Shown piece after piece: positions 9,380 through 18,626 of a DNA stretch of 64,000 nucleotides. The notes under the pieces were generated by a model. That model saw only the letters and a program-made list of their open reading frames with translations. It was not told the DNA's origin and did not search any database. A program made the position numbers and the translations under genes. Positions within the stretch are counted from its first letter, which is position 1, and each line of letters starts with the position of its first letter. The stretch is from Desulfobacteraceae bacterium (lineage in GTDB: Bacteria > Desulfobacterota > Desulfobacteria > Desulfobacterales > Desulfosalsimonadaceae), in contig JAABUA010000010.1 of NCBI GenBank assembly GCA_011389515.1, positions 1 through 64,000 on the forward strand. Direction: 5' to 3'.

Positions 9380-10474
9380 TTATCCGTCATCCCCCGCGGC
9401 ATAGTTGTAGTAGGCCGCGCAGGTGCCCTCGCTTGAAACCATGCAGGGGCCCACCGGATCAATAGGCGTGCAGGCTTTGTTATAGAGCGGGCATTGCGGC
9501 GGGGTGATTTTCCCGGTCAGGATTTCGCCGCACAGACATCCGGAAGGAAGGCATGTTTCAGGAAAGGTTATCCCGAAGCGCCTTTGGGCATCAAAATGCG
9601 CATATTCGTCCCGAAAGGCCAGTCCGCTTCCGGGGATCAACCCAAGACCCCGCCATCTGGCATCGCAGGTATCAAATACCGTTTCCATGGTCTTGCGGGC
9701 CGTTGCATTGCCGTTTTCGGGTACCGCCCGGGGATATGCGTTTATTAGCGCCGGGGAACCCTCTGTTATCATTTCCACCAAACGGAGAATGGCCACCAGT
9801 ATGTCCACGGGCTCAAATCCGGCGATTGCGCTTGGGATGCGGTACTTTTGAAAGAAAGGTTCATAGCCTTTTCTGCCGATAATTACGGAAACATGGCCCG
9901 GGAGCAAAAATCCGTCGATATGCATATCCCGATCACTTGCCAGCGCATCCAGCGCGGGGGGCACTCGTTTATGGGTGCAATAAATACTGTAATTGTCAAT
10001 GCCCATACGTTTTGCCGCAACAACGGAGGCCGCGATGGTGGGGGCTGTGGTTTCAAAGCCCACCCCTGCAAAGACCACCTGCTTTGTCGGATTGACCATT
10101 GCCGTATCTATGGCGTCCGTTGCAGAGTATACGATCCGGATGTCACGCCCTTCCGCTTTTTCTTTCTGAAGGGATGAGGATGATCCCGGCACACGCATCA
10201 AATCACCAAAAGTATGGATAATCGTATTATCCTGTCCCGCCAGTTTGATGAAGGCGTCGATATCGCGCTGATCCGTAACGCAAACCGGGCAGCCGGGCCC
10301 GGAAACAAGAAGGATGGATTCCGGCAGCAGGAAACGGATGCCGTGGCGGAATATGGAGACCGTGTGCGTGCCGCAGACCTCCATGATGCGTATCTGCCCT
10401 TTGGCCATCTCTGCAATGCGGTCTGCAAGGCTTCGGCATAGTGCCGGGTTTTGATAATGCGCATTGGGCTTCAA
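9380..10474 (-). CDS. hypD: Hydrogenase maturation protein HypD
   Basis: 364 residues. HypD is the [4Fe-4S] scaffold on which the Fe(CN)2CO unit of NiFe-hydrogenase is built together with HypC. Signatures present are MEVCGTHT, SGPGCPVCVT, GFETTAPT and the cysteine-rich C-terminal part (CLPSGCLCGEI, CPLYNKACTP, CMVSSEGTCAAYY) that binds the cluster. Its ATG overlaps the hypF stop by four bases, so translation is coupled. HypC, its obligate partner in known systems, is not in this operon. Confidence 0.97.
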   Translation of the reverse strand: MKPNAHYQNPALCRSLADRIAEMAKGQIRIMEVCGTHTVSIFRHGIRFLLPESILLVSGPGCPVCVTDQRDIDAFIKLAGQDNTIIHTFGDLMRVPGSSSSLQKEKAEGRDIRIVYSATDAIDTAMVNPTKQVVFAGVGFETTAPTIAASVVAAKRMGIDNYSIYCTHKRVPPALDALASDRDMHIDGFLLPGHVSVIIGRKGYEPFFQKYRIPSAIAGFEPVDILVAILRLVEMITEGSPALINAYPRAVPENGNATARKTMETVFDTCDARWRGLGLIPGSGLAFRDEYAHFDAQRRFGITFPETCLPSGCLCGEILTGKITPPQCPLYNKACTPIDPVGPCMVSSEGTCAAYYNYAAGDDG

Positions 10475-12798
10475 GGGGATTTCCTGTAATTTTGTACGCT
10501 ATGGGTTTTTATGATTGCGGCCGCTGCAACCGCCTGGCCAAGCGATAGCCCGCCATCGTTTGAGGGCACAACCTTATGCGTGTAAACGGAAAAACCTTGC
10601 TGTGCCAGCATAAGGGTCAATCCTTTGAGCAAAATGGCATTCTGAAAGACACCGCCGCTCAACACCACCCGGTGCAAACCGTTTTTTTCGCGAAGCTGCC
10701 GGCACAAATCGGCAAACAGGTAAATGATGGTCCAGTGAAACCGGGTGCTGATCTCCGGCACGGATACCCTTTCACGCATATCCCGGACAACGCCTGAAAT
10801 CAACGGATGGACCGGAATTGATCCCCTGCCGTCTGGCGGCAGGAGGTAGGGGTATGTTTCGGACGGAGGCAGGGGCCTGTCATTGTCTGCTGCTGCCATT
10901 TCCAACTCCATTGCGGCCTGCCCTTCGAAACGGACATGCTTCCGGATGCCCGTGATCGCTGCCACGCCATCAAAGAGACGCCCCAGGCTCGATGTGAGGG
11001 GAGAATTGACGCCCTGTGAAATCATTTTTGCGATCAGATGGGTCGTGTTTTCCGGCAAATCGTCAAACACGGGCAGCCCGTTATCCGCAAAACCGTCTTC
11101 TCCATAGGCATCCATCAGATAGGCGGCTGCCATGCGCCATGGCTCTTTTATGGCAGCGCTTCCGCCTGGCATGGGTACATAGGAGAGGTGGGCAGCCCGG
11201 TCAAATGCGCCATGGGTTGCGATCATTACTTCCCCGCCCCATATGCAGCCGTCCGTGCCATAACCGGTCCCGTCGAATGACAGCCCGATCACCTCCCCGT
11301 CGAGATGGTTCTCCGCCATGCAGGAAACGACGTGGGCATGGTGGTGCTGCACGGGAATCTGCGCGATATCCGTCTGGGCCGATGCATATTGCGAACTCAT
11401 GTAGTCCGGGTGCAGGTCAAACGCGATGGCAACCGGTGAGATGTCCAGGATGCGCTTCATATGTGCCACGGTCAGGTGGAAAAAATCAAGCGTTCGGGCG
11501 TTTTCCATGTCGCCGATATGCTGGCTTAAAAAAGCGTGATCCCCTTTTGTCAGACAGATCGTATTCTTCAGTTCTCCCCCGCAGGCAAGAATCTGGGGGA
11601 TTTTGTTCTTTAAAAAAACCGGGGCCGGTATAAAGCCCCGGGACCGACGGATCATTCGCCTATCTCTTGCTGCATGAAAGACAATGGAATCGTCGCTTCG
11701 TAAATAGATCTCACGGTTGTTCATCAAAAAAGCGTCGGCGATGCCGGCGAGCCGTGACATCGCATCATCATTGTCAATGGAGATGGGTTCTTCGCTGCGG
11801 TTGCCGCTGGTCATGACCAGGGCGGTAAAGCCAGCCGACATGATCAGATGATGAAGGGGAGTGTACGGCAGCATGACCCCGAAGTATCTGTTTTTGGGGG
11901 AGACTTCACTGGCGATCGGGTTTGGCTCTCGTTTTCTTGCCAGCACGATGGGGCGCGCAGGTGATGCCAGCAAATCCTGTTCTTCCGGTGTCAGGATGGC
12001 GTATTGCCAGATTTGCGTCAGGCTCGGGGACATGAGCGCAAAAGGTTTCTCCTCCCTGCGTTTTCTTTGCCGAAGCGTTTGCACCGACTCGCTGTTTGTT
12101 GCATCTGCGGCAAGATGAAACCCGCCCAGGCCCTTTATGGCGACAATCTGTCCGGCTTTCAGCAGACGGACGGCCTCGGCGACAGGGTCGTTTCCATCCA
12201 TTGTGCGACCAGCACTATCGTGCAGACTTACCCGGGGACCACAGGCCGGGCAGGCATTGGGTTGTGCATGGAAGCGCCGGTTGGATGGGTCCTCGTATTC
12301 GGTGCGGCATGCGTCGCACATCGTAAAATGCTTCATGGATGTGGATGGTCTGTCATAGGGAATATCGTCAATGATCGTATAGCGCGGACCGCAATTGGTG
12401 CAGTTGATGAAGGGATAGTGAAAGCGTCGGTCATGCGCATCGAACATCTCTTTCAGGCAGTCATCACAGGTTGCGATATCAGGGGATACAAGGGTGCTGC
12501 GATTTGTCTTTTGCTGACTTGCGGAAATCGTGAACTCCAGCAGCCCTTCATAATCGGCATCATATTCAGCGATATCTGTAATATGGGCCGGCATCGGTTT
12601 TTGGATCATTACTTCCCGGCAAAACGTCTCGATGGCCAGGGGTGCCCCTTCAACATGAACCGTTACACCGGAGGAGGTGTTCGCAACGCGGCCGGCAAGC
12701 TGGTGGCGGCGGGCCAATTGGTGAATGAACGGGCGGAAGCCTACCCCCTGGACAATGCCTTTGATGTGAAGTTTTCGCGCTATAGGGCGGGCTGCCAT
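10471..12798 (-). CDS. hypF: Carbamoyltransferase HypF
   Basis: 775 residues. HypF makes a carbamoyl adenylate from carbamoyl phosphate and transfers the carbamoyl group to HypE. Domains in order: acylphosphatase (about 8-95, GIVQGVGFRPF), two zinc-finger pairs (CDDC...CTNC and CDAC...CPAC, about 112-190), a YrdC-like domain (about 205-385), and a Kae1-like carbamoyltransferase half with the VQHHHAHVVSCMAEN metal site. It is the first gene of the run. No hydrogenase structural gene is in the window. Confidence 0.97.
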   Translation of the reverse strand: MAARPIARKLHIKGIVQGVGFRPFIHQLARRHQLAGRVANTSSGVTVHVEGAPLAIETFCREVMIQKPMPAHITDIAEYDADYEGLLEFTISASQQKTNRSTLVSPDIATCDDCLKEMFDAHDRRFHYPFINCTNCGPRYTIIDDIPYDRPSTSMKHFTMCDACRTEYEDPSNRRFHAQPNACPACGPRVSLHDSAGRTMDGNDPVAEAVRLLKAGQIVAIKGLGGFHLAADATNSESVQTLRQRKRREEKPFALMSPSLTQIWQYAILTPEEQDLLASPARPIVLARKREPNPIASEVSPKNRYFGVMLPYTPLHHLIMSAGFTALVMTSGNRSEEPISIDNDDAMSRLAGIADAFLMNNREIYLRSDDSIVFHAARDRRMIRRSRGFIPAPVFLKNKIPQILACGGELKNTICLTKGDHAFLSQHIGDMENARTLDFFHLTVAHMKRILDISPVAIAFDLHPDYMSSQYASAQTDIAQIPVQHHHAHVVSCMAENHLDGEVIGLSFDGTGYGTDGCIWGGEVMIATHGAFDRAAHLSYVPMPGGSAAIKEPWRMAAAYLMDAYGEDGFADNGLPVFDDLPENTTHLIAKMISQGVNSPLTSSLGRLFDGVAAITGIRKHVRFEGQAAMELEMAAADNDRPLPPSETYPYLLPPDGRGSIPVHPLISGVVRDMRERVSVPEISTRFHWTIIYLFADLCRQLREKNGLHRVVLSGGVFQNAILLKGLTLMLAQQGFSVYTHKVVPSNDGGLSLGQAVAAAAIIKTHSVQNYRKSP

Positions 12799-12916
12799 AA
12801 AAATGATCCCATTTTATTTCGTTCCTTCCTTGTCCTTTCCAATGTCGATGATTTTTGACGGAATTGCAACACTCATCTTTTCTTGAACAGGTTTTCAAAA
12901 CAAACGCCAATCCCTT

Positions 12917-13088
12917 GACGACTGCGCAAAAAGTCCAATATCTGCGTTACGCGCGATCCCTCAGAAGTTGCGGCTTACGCCTTGTAGACATACACGTACG
13001 CTAAGTACGCTGCATTCTTCGGGATCGCGCAAGCCTTGATCTTGAACTTTTTACGAAGTCGTCTGATCAGGACTTTTTACGGGTGGAT
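12917..13088. mobile_element. R1 MITE-like palindromic element, copy B
   Basis: An element of about 172 bp starting GACGACTGCGCAAAAAGTCC and ending GACTTTTTACGGGTGGAT. It is flanked by perfect 9-bp direct repeats CAATCCCTT (12908-12916 and 13089-13097). The inner stem arms are GCGCGATCCC and GGGATCGCGC, different from copy A (GCGCAATTTT) but still complementary, so the arms covary. The element lies upstream of hypF and may affect its transcription. No coding capacity. Confidence 0.85.
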
Positions 13089-13304
13089 CAATCCCTTTCC
13101 ATGATCAAATATTTTTCAATTTGTAAAAATTATAATCACATTCCGCCTGAAAAAGCATGAAACGGTCTTCGGAAAAAGAAAGAGAACCCGGCGCTTGTAA
13201 TGGGGGAGCCTCCTGTTTGAAGCGGTGCTGCCGGGCCCGGGAGGCAATGGCGATCAATTCTGGTACGAAGCAGATGTTGTGGCATATAAGTTGCTATCAA
13301 CTGT

Positions 13305-13655
13305 TTAGAACCCATCTCAAAATTGTTTTTTGGCGCAATTTGTTGGATCGAAATCGAAATCGCAATCGAAGAAAAGAATATTTTAAAAAAAGATGTCGTG
13401 TTCTGTGGATTTTAATTTTTGCATTCTTGTATAGACACGATAAATATTGCCACAGAATGTGGACCCGTAGGGGCACCCCTTGCGGGTGTCCAGATTCCGG
13501 GCACCCGCAAGGGGTGCCCCTACGAGGTCCTCCTGAGCATTATGTCTATTGATAAATGCAAAGGATTGTTAGAAACCGGTTTTGATTTCGATCCCGAAAA
13601 AACCAAATTCAAACAAGCGGATAAAACGAAATCCGAATGTTGAGATGGGTTCTAA
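13305..13655. mobile_element. R3 element with 16-bp terminal inverted repeats, interrupted by R2
   Basis: Perfect 16-bp terminal inverted repeats: TTAGAACCCATCTCAA at 13305-13320 and TTGAGATGGGTTCTAA at 13640-13655. TA at each end would suit a Tc1/IS630-type target, which is inference. The interior contains short ATCGAA-type tandem units and no gene. Between TTCTGTGGATTT and GAAACCGG lies a complete R2 element (13419-13561). The copy at 25666 has only a few bases at that point, so R2 probably inserted here. Confidence 0.8.
13419..13561 (+). repeat. R2 palindromic repeat, copy 2 (nested in R3)
   Basis: The termini TTGCATTCTTGTATAGACA (13419-13437) and TGTCTATTGATAAATGCAA (13543-13561) are imperfect inverted repeats of each other (15 of 19 positions). 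The core is a long hairpin built from GTAGGGGCACCCCTTGCGGG and its complement, a doubled form of the simple core in the copy at 40336. No gene. Confidence 0.8.
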
Positions 13656-13758
13656 CCATTTTCGCTTTGCACAGCCTGCTATGAGTACGCTGCCATTTAA
13701 TCGAAAAGAACGGCAAAAACGGGGTGCGCACCCGAATGCCGGAGCCGGAGGGTATGTT

Positions 13759-14664
13759 ATGAAAAGACTGGACAAGCTTCTGATACTGCTGGACGGTTCA
13801 GAGCGGGCGCTTGACGCTGTCCGCTACGTGGCATCGGTGAAAAGTTTTAATGCAATGTCGGTGGTAGTGCTTTTTAATGTATACGCACATCTCCCGCAGA
13901 GTTATCTCGACCTGGAAAGGACGCCTGAAAGCGCTGAAGAAAAGGCGCATATCAGTTCCTGGTTGTCCGGGCAGCAGAACCACCGGGTCAAATACATGGA
14001 AAAAGCCGAAAAAATACTGAAAGAAGGGGGAATTGCGGAGGTAAGAATCCGGATTCAGCAATTAACACTGGGGGTTGCAAGGGATATCATGGTCGAGGCA
14101 AGACAGGAATACGCGGCGGTGGTGATGACCCGACGGGGCATGGGGCTGCTTGCGGGCCTTCCCATCGGAAGCGTTGCCAACAAGCTACTGCAGAAAATGT
14201 CGTTTGCCCCCATCATCCTTGCCGCAGAAAAGGCAAGTTCCGATCGGGTGTTGATCGCAGTCGACGGTTCATCCGATGCCCGTCGGGCAGTCACATTTGC
14301 AGGTGAAATGTTGGGCCGCGGGCACCAGATCGGCCTGATTCACGTCATACGAAATCTGCCCGGCACGGATTTTATGATGACCAGCACGGATATCCGGCAT
14401 GTAAAGGCGGAAATGGAAGATGTGGTCGTGAAAATGAAGGCGCATCTTGAACAAAGCGGAATCCGGCCGGAGGATGTATCGCTGAAAATCATCGATGATT
14501 CCGGCAGCCGGGCGGGAGCCATACTCCAGGAGGCCATAGAAGGAAGCTATGACACGATCATCCTGGGGCGCAAAGGGTTGTCTAAGGTTTCAGACTTTTC
14601 CATGGGGCGGGTCAGCACCAAGATCGTTCAGATGGCCGACCGGCATGCTGTCTGGCTGGTTTGA
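13759..14664 (+). CDS. Tandem universal stress protein (two UspA domains)
   Basis: About 301 residues from the ATG at 13759, preceded by GGAGGG; the frame runs open back to 13582 but that stretch is repeat R3. Two UspA domains in one chain: residues 1-150 start LDKLLILLDGSERAL and 155-301 start DRVLIAVDGSSDAR. Each ends with a Gly-rich nucleotide-binding loop (RRGMGLLAGLPIGSVA and GRKGLSKVSDFSMGRVS). UspA proteins respond to starvation and redox stress in the cytoplasm, often binding ATP. The second loop is less canonical, so ATP binding may differ between halves. Monocistronic, convergent with the fusion gene ending at 14737. Confidence 0.88.
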   Translation: MKRLDKLLILLDGSERALDAVRYVASVKSFNAMSVVVLFNVYAHLPQSYLDLERTPESAEEKAHISSWLSGQQNHRVKYMEKAEKILKEGGIAEVRIRIQQLTLGVARDIMVEARQEYAAVVMTRRGMGLLAGLPIGSVANKLLQKMSFAPIILAAEKASSDRVLIAVDGSSDARRAVTFAGEMLGRGHQIGLIHVIRNLPGTDFMMTSTDIRHVKAEMEDVVVKMKAHLEQSGIRPEDVSLKIIDDSGSRAGAILQEAIEGSYDTIILGRKGLSKVSDFSMGRVSTKIVQMADRHAVWLV

Positions 14665-14736
14665 CGTCCGGTGAGCAGGCAGGATATGGATTCTAAGCCG
14701 ATGGGATTCATAAGGGGGAAAGCATGAAGGATCCGC

Positions 14737-16716
14737 TTAACAGGCCACGGTCATGCATGCCGTTTCCATTACCGGACTTGCCTGTTGCGGAGCAGACATG
14801 CCGGCATGCTCGATTCGCTGTTCCGCGGCGTTCAGTATCGCCTGGAGCATTTCCGCATAAGAGGTCGATCCGAACCCCGCCATTTTGGCCAGATGTCCGT
14901 CCCAGCACCAACCCGGGTTCGGGTTGACTTCAAGCAGCTTGGGATTGCCGTTTTTGTCCAGGCGCCAGTCGAACCTCCCGTAATCCCTTACACCCAGTCG
15001 CTCAAAAAGCTTCATGCAGCATTCTGTGATGAAGCGCTCCGTGTTTTCATCAAGGCGGGTGGGTACGGATTTGATCCGGTAATACGGGGAGTCCGGGAGC
15101 CACTTGGCTTCGTATCCGCATATCTTCGGCAGGCTATCGGGAACTGCATCATAATTTTCTTCCGTGATGGGCAAAACCGTGTACGACGTCAACGGATTTC
15201 CGATGATGCCGACACTCAGGTCTTTCCCTTCCAGAAATTCCTCCACGAGGATCGGTTTGTCATATCCCAGCTTTTCCCGGATCATGGTGATGGCGCAAAT
15301 GAGCTGTTCATGCGTCCATGCGACGCTTTCCCGGGTGATTCCAAAAGAGGAGTCCCCGAAATTCGGCTTGACGATCACCGGAAAGTCAAAAGGAAGGTGA
15401 AAGGACGTGTCTTCGGATTCCACGAGGAACGCTTCCGGCACCGGTATGTTCATCTCTTTTGCAACCCCGCGGACCAGGGACTTGTCGTAGCAGAATGCCA
15501 GGCACTGTGATGCGGCCCCGGTGTAGGGTATCTTGAGTATGTCGAGCAGCGCCGGAATGTGCAGTTCTTTTGTGGGATCGTTGTCGTATCCCTCATCACA
15601 GAGGTTGACCGCCATGTTGAGCCGTCCCGCGATTTTCTGGAGATCCGCGATGAGGGTGTCGTGGTTCGACAGATAGGTAAAGACATATCCGGGCAACTGG
15701 TGCAGCGCCGATTTCAACGCATCGATCGTATAGAAATCATCATCGTCAAATACCGAAAACGGTTTCAAAGGATCCGGTTTTCGGGGATCGCCCAGTAAAA
15801 CCACAACGTGTTTGGCGTCTTTTTGCGCCTTTTTCGGCGTCCACTGCTTCCGGATCCGACCAGTAATGACAATGCGTTTGCCCATCATTCCAAGATCCTG
15901 GTTTCGCATCGATTGCGTAAACAGGTCGCCGTTGTTCGTGGCGTCTTCAAATCCCGCTTTTTTCAGAATGTCTGTTATTTCATCGCCCGTATAAAGCCGT
16001 TCCGCGTAGAACTGATCGGCAATCACCCCTTTGCTCACGTCGGTGATGACTTCCCTTGAAATCAGGCGTCGTGAATTCGCAGAAAGAGACCTCTCCCGGC
16101 AGACAAACAGTTTTTTACCGATCCATTCCCAGGTTCTTGCCTGGAAATGCTCTTTCATGTGCTGTCCATCCGTCACATCCAGCAAAATGCGTCCCCATGG
16201 TTTGAGCACCCTGCGGATTTCTTCAAGGATGCGGATGTCATCGTGTTCATTGTCAAAATACCCGAAACTGTTCCCCATCATCATCACCGTTTCAAAAGTG
16301 TCCGGTCCATAGGGAAGTTTTCTGGCGTCCCCCTCCTTGAAGCGAACGGAAAGAAACCGGTTTTTTGCCTCGGTCCGGGCTTTCTGGATCAGGTATCGGG
16401 ACCGGTCCAGCCCTTCCACCCGGTAGCCCCTGCGTGCCAGTTCAAGGGCGTGCCGCCCCTGCCCGCAGCATAAGTCGAGAAACGTGTCATCGGCATTCAC
16501 ATTGAGCATGCCGAGAAACAGGTCTATCTCCCGGCACGTGATTTCAGGATCGCTCACTACATCAGCGTCGGTTTTCAGGTAGAGGGGGTTGAAAATCTTT
16601 CGCCACCAGTCCGGCTGTACATGATCTTCCAGTGCCGCTACAGGCCCCAGTATTTTCTGCCGGCCGCTTGGATGAATGTTTTTTCCTTTTTCAACGGCTT
16701 TCATCAAACGTGTCAT
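14737..16716 (-). CDS. SAM methyltransferase / D-Ala-D-Ala ligase-like ATP-grasp fusion
   Basis: 659 residues joining two enzymes. Residues about 30-290 are a class I methyltransferase: FLDLCCGQGRHALELARRG near 78-96 is motif I, followed by EGLDRS and an EGDARKLPY segment. Residues about 325-635 are an ATP-grasp ligase of the D-alanine-D-alanine ligase type, with VIVKPNFGDSSFGI, ILVEEFLEGKDLSVGI and the metal-binding LLEVNPNPGW. The ATP-grasp half would join a carboxylate to an amine, but the substrate is not evident and no peptidoglycan genes are near. The two halves read through with no frameshift. Could make a modified small peptide or amino-acid derivative. Confidence 0.8.
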   Translation of the reverse strand: MTRLMKAVEKGKNIHPSGRQKILGPVAALEDHVQPDWWRKIFNPLYLKTDADVVSDPEITCREIDLFLGMLNVNADDTFLDLCCGQGRHALELARRGYRVEGLDRSRYLIQKARTEAKNRFLSVRFKEGDARKLPYGPDTFETVMMMGNSFGYFDNEHDDIRILEEIRRVLKPWGRILLDVTDGQHMKEHFQARTWEWIGKKLFVCRERSLSANSRRLISREVITDVSKGVIADQFYAERLYTGDEITDILKKAGFEDATNNGDLFTQSMRNQDLGMMGKRIVITGRIRKQWTPKKAQKDAKHVVVLLGDPRKPDPLKPFSVFDDDDFYTIDALKSALHQLPGYVFTYLSNHDTLIADLQKIAGRLNMAVNLCDEGYDNDPTKELHIPALLDILKIPYTGAASQCLAFCYDKSLVRGVAKEMNIPVPEAFLVESEDTSFHLPFDFPVIVKPNFGDSSFGITRESVAWTHEQLICAITMIREKLGYDKPILVEEFLEGKDLSVGIIGNPLTSYTVLPITEENYDAVPDSLPKICGYEAKWLPDSPYYRIKSVPTRLDENTERFITECCMKLFERLGVRDYGRFDWRLDKNGNPKLLEVNPNPGWCWDGHLAKMAGFGSTSYAEMLQAILNAAEQRIEHAGMSAPQQASPVMETACMTVAC

Positions 16717-17164
16717 TGTGCCCCTTTATTTTTCTTTTCAAATGGATGTGAATGCGTCATAATTTATATTCCGGGAAAGCTGTCGCACACGCGACGCAAC
16801 CCTGGCAACTGTTGACCCAGGCGCCGTGTTTTCCTTTTCAGCCTTGCTCTGCATTAAATATGCCAATATCCAGGTTCTTCTTAGAGTCGAAAATCCATGA
16901 CCGGATATGGTTCAACGGCTGGTTCTGGCAGAAGATAAAATTACAAGATTCACGGGCGTATGTGCATGTTTTCCATTCGCCGGCGCACTTGCAGGCAGAG
17001 GGGTAGATCTTTTCCGATATCTGAAATTACGGGACTACAGTTCCATTTACGGTTGCAGGAACATCGATTTGACAAAAAAGGGGAACCAATAATTCCGATT
17101 CTGAAGATAAACCGGAATTATTGGTTCCATGTCTGGATAAGATTTCCGTGGTGGTTTTACGCTG
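16717..17164. other. 448-bp divergent intergenic region
   Basis: The region separates the divergent genes at 16716 (minus) and 17165 (plus). Its only strong signal is the 16-bp inverted repeat at 17082-17128. On the minus strand, 16838-17025 is open with cysteines spaced CxC then C and C..C (CKCAGEWKTC...ESCNFIFC) but has no ATG, GTG or TTG, so it is at most a gene remnant. Confidence 0.5.
17082..17128. promoter_or_regulatory. Perfect 16-bp inverted repeat upstream of sigma-54 regulator
   Basis: GGAACCAATAATTCCG (17082-17097) and CGGAATTATTGGTTCC (17113-17128) are exact reverse complements separated by 15 bases, and the second arm ends 36 bases before the ATG at 17165. There is no T-tract after it, so a terminator is unlikely. 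An operator, possibly autoregulatory, or a leader-RNA hairpin are both possible. Confidence 0.6.
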
Positions 17165-18571
17165 ATGGGCATGAAATACATCCTTGTGGTTTCGAAAAAA
17201 GCGGATGATATCGCAAAAATAAAAAAAGCCTTCGATCCGGCCGATGTTGTGGAACATGCAGCGGATATGGATAAGGCACTGAAAAAATCGCTGCGGCGCA
17301 GGTATGATCTGGTATTGACCGATATTGCCTTGCTGGCCCGTCATAATGGCGGGCGACCCTACCGGGAGGCCATAGATGCGCTCAAGGCCTATTATCCCGG
17401 GATGGATATCGTTGTCATAACGCCGCTGGAAGACATGCGGATGGCCGTGGAGGCGGTCAAATCCGGTGCAAGCGATTATATCACCACCCCCATTACGGTG
17501 GAGGAGGTAAGCCACGTGGCGCGGCGCATTAACAACCATGCAATAAATGAATCCGAACTCGACTACTTCAGAAACAGCTTCTGGCAGGTGGAAGCCGGTG
17601 AAATGATGCAGACCCGGAACCCCTCTATGGAAGCCGTGTACAGCAACTTGCGGGCGGTGGCCCCGACAATGACAACCGTGCTGATTTACGGGGAAACGGG
17701 AACGGGTAAGGGGGTTCTTGCCAAGCTTCTTCACCGGCTCAGCACCCGCCATGAAAACCGGTTTATCAGCGTTCATTGCGGCGCCATACCGGATACGCTT
17801 CTTGAAAGTGAACTTTTCGGGCATGAAAAAGGAGCTTTTACAGGCGCCGTAAAAAGAAAACTGGGAAAATTTGAAATTGCTGGATGCGGTACTATATTTC
17901 TGGATGAAATCGGAACCATATCCGCATCGGCACAGGTCAAGCTGCTCCAGGTGCTTCAGGATGGAACGTATTCCAGAGTCGGGGGTGAGGGGATCCTGAC
18001 GACCAATGCGCGGGTCGTTGCGGCCACCAATTCGGATCTGGCCCGAATGTGCGAAGAGGGGAGTTTTCGACAGGATCTGTATTACAGGCTCAACGTGTTT
18101 CCTATTCACATGCCGCCGTTGCGGGACAGAACCGAAGACATCCCCTTGCTGGCCGATATTTTGCTCAAGCGGCTGCAGGCCCGTATGCCCAAGCCCATCC
18201 GCGGGATTTTCCGGGATGTGATTGCCGCAATGACTCATTATAACTGGCCCGGGAATATCCGTGAACTGGAAAACCTTATTGAGCGGGCATATATTCTGGA
18301 AACATCCGATGTACTCACGCCCCGGAGTTTTCCGTCGGAGCTGTTTTCTGGAATTACGGAGAAAGCCTTGCTTCCCGTTGATCCGGCGATGACGCTTTCA
18401 GATGCCAGGAAGAAGGTCATCGGTGAATTTGAATCAAGATACATTCGTGCGCTGCTGGAATCCAACAGGGGAAGGGTCCGAAAGTCCGCCGAAGACGCTG
18501 GCATCAGTGCACGCCAGTTAAACAAGCTCATGGAAAGATACGGTATAAAAAAGGAATCATATAAGGGGTAG
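17165..18571 (+). CDS. Sigma-54 response regulator with atypical receiver
   Basis: 468 residues. The N-terminal receiver-like domain (about 1-120) has an Asp in LVLTDIALL, but the usual acidic pair near the N-terminus is missing ([10 protein letters not shown]). The conserved Lys of the KP motif is Thr (DYITTPIT), so normal phosphorylation is doubtful. The AAA+ domain is intact: GETGTGKG near 177, [14 protein letters not shown] and the [12 protein letters not shown] sensor. A Fis-type helix-turn-helix ends the protein ([20 protein letters not shown]). It probably acts constitutively or by protein or ligand contact. No kinase adjoins it, and the inverted repeat upstream may be its own operator. 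Confidence 0.88.
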   Translation: MGMKYILVVSKKADDIAKIKKAFDPADVVEHAADMDKALKKSLRRRYDLVLTDIALLARHNGGRPYREAIDALKAYYPGMDIVVITPLEDMRMAVEAVKSGASDYITTPITVEEVSHVARRINNHAINESELDYFRNSFWQVEAGEMMQTRNPSMEAVYSNLRAVAPTMTTVLIYGETGTGKGVLAKLLHRLSTRHENRFISVHCGAIPDTLLESELFGHEKGAFTGAVKRKLGKFEIAGCGTIFLDEIGTISASAQVKLLQVLQDGTYSRVGGEGILTTNARVVAATNSDLARMCEEGSFRQDLYYRLNVFPIHMPPLRDRTEDIPLLADILLKRLQARMPKPIRGIFRDVIAAMTHYNWPGNIRELENLIERAYILETSDVLTPRSFPSELFSGITEKALLPVDPAMTLSDARKKVIGEFESRYIRALLESNRGRVRKSAEDAGISARQLNKLMERYGIKKESYKG

Positions 18572-18626
18572 CTGTCCGGAAAGCGGATGCCGTAAATACT
18601 TATTATAACAAAAGCATGGAGAAGAA

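Noticed and set aside
12708-12898. Possible sigma-54 promoter (TTGGCGT..TTGA) upstream of hypF
   Set aside because: The -12 GC is missing, so the match is not convincing.
13330-13380. ATCGAA-type tandem units taken for a CRISPR-like or microsatellite array
   Set aside because: Units are about 6 bases with no spacers and are part of the R3 interior in every copy.
17027-18238. 403-codon open frame on the minus strand opposite the sigma-54 regulator
   Set aside because: It is the antisense shadow of a gene with clear domains; its translation has no recognisable fold and it extends into the inverted repeat.
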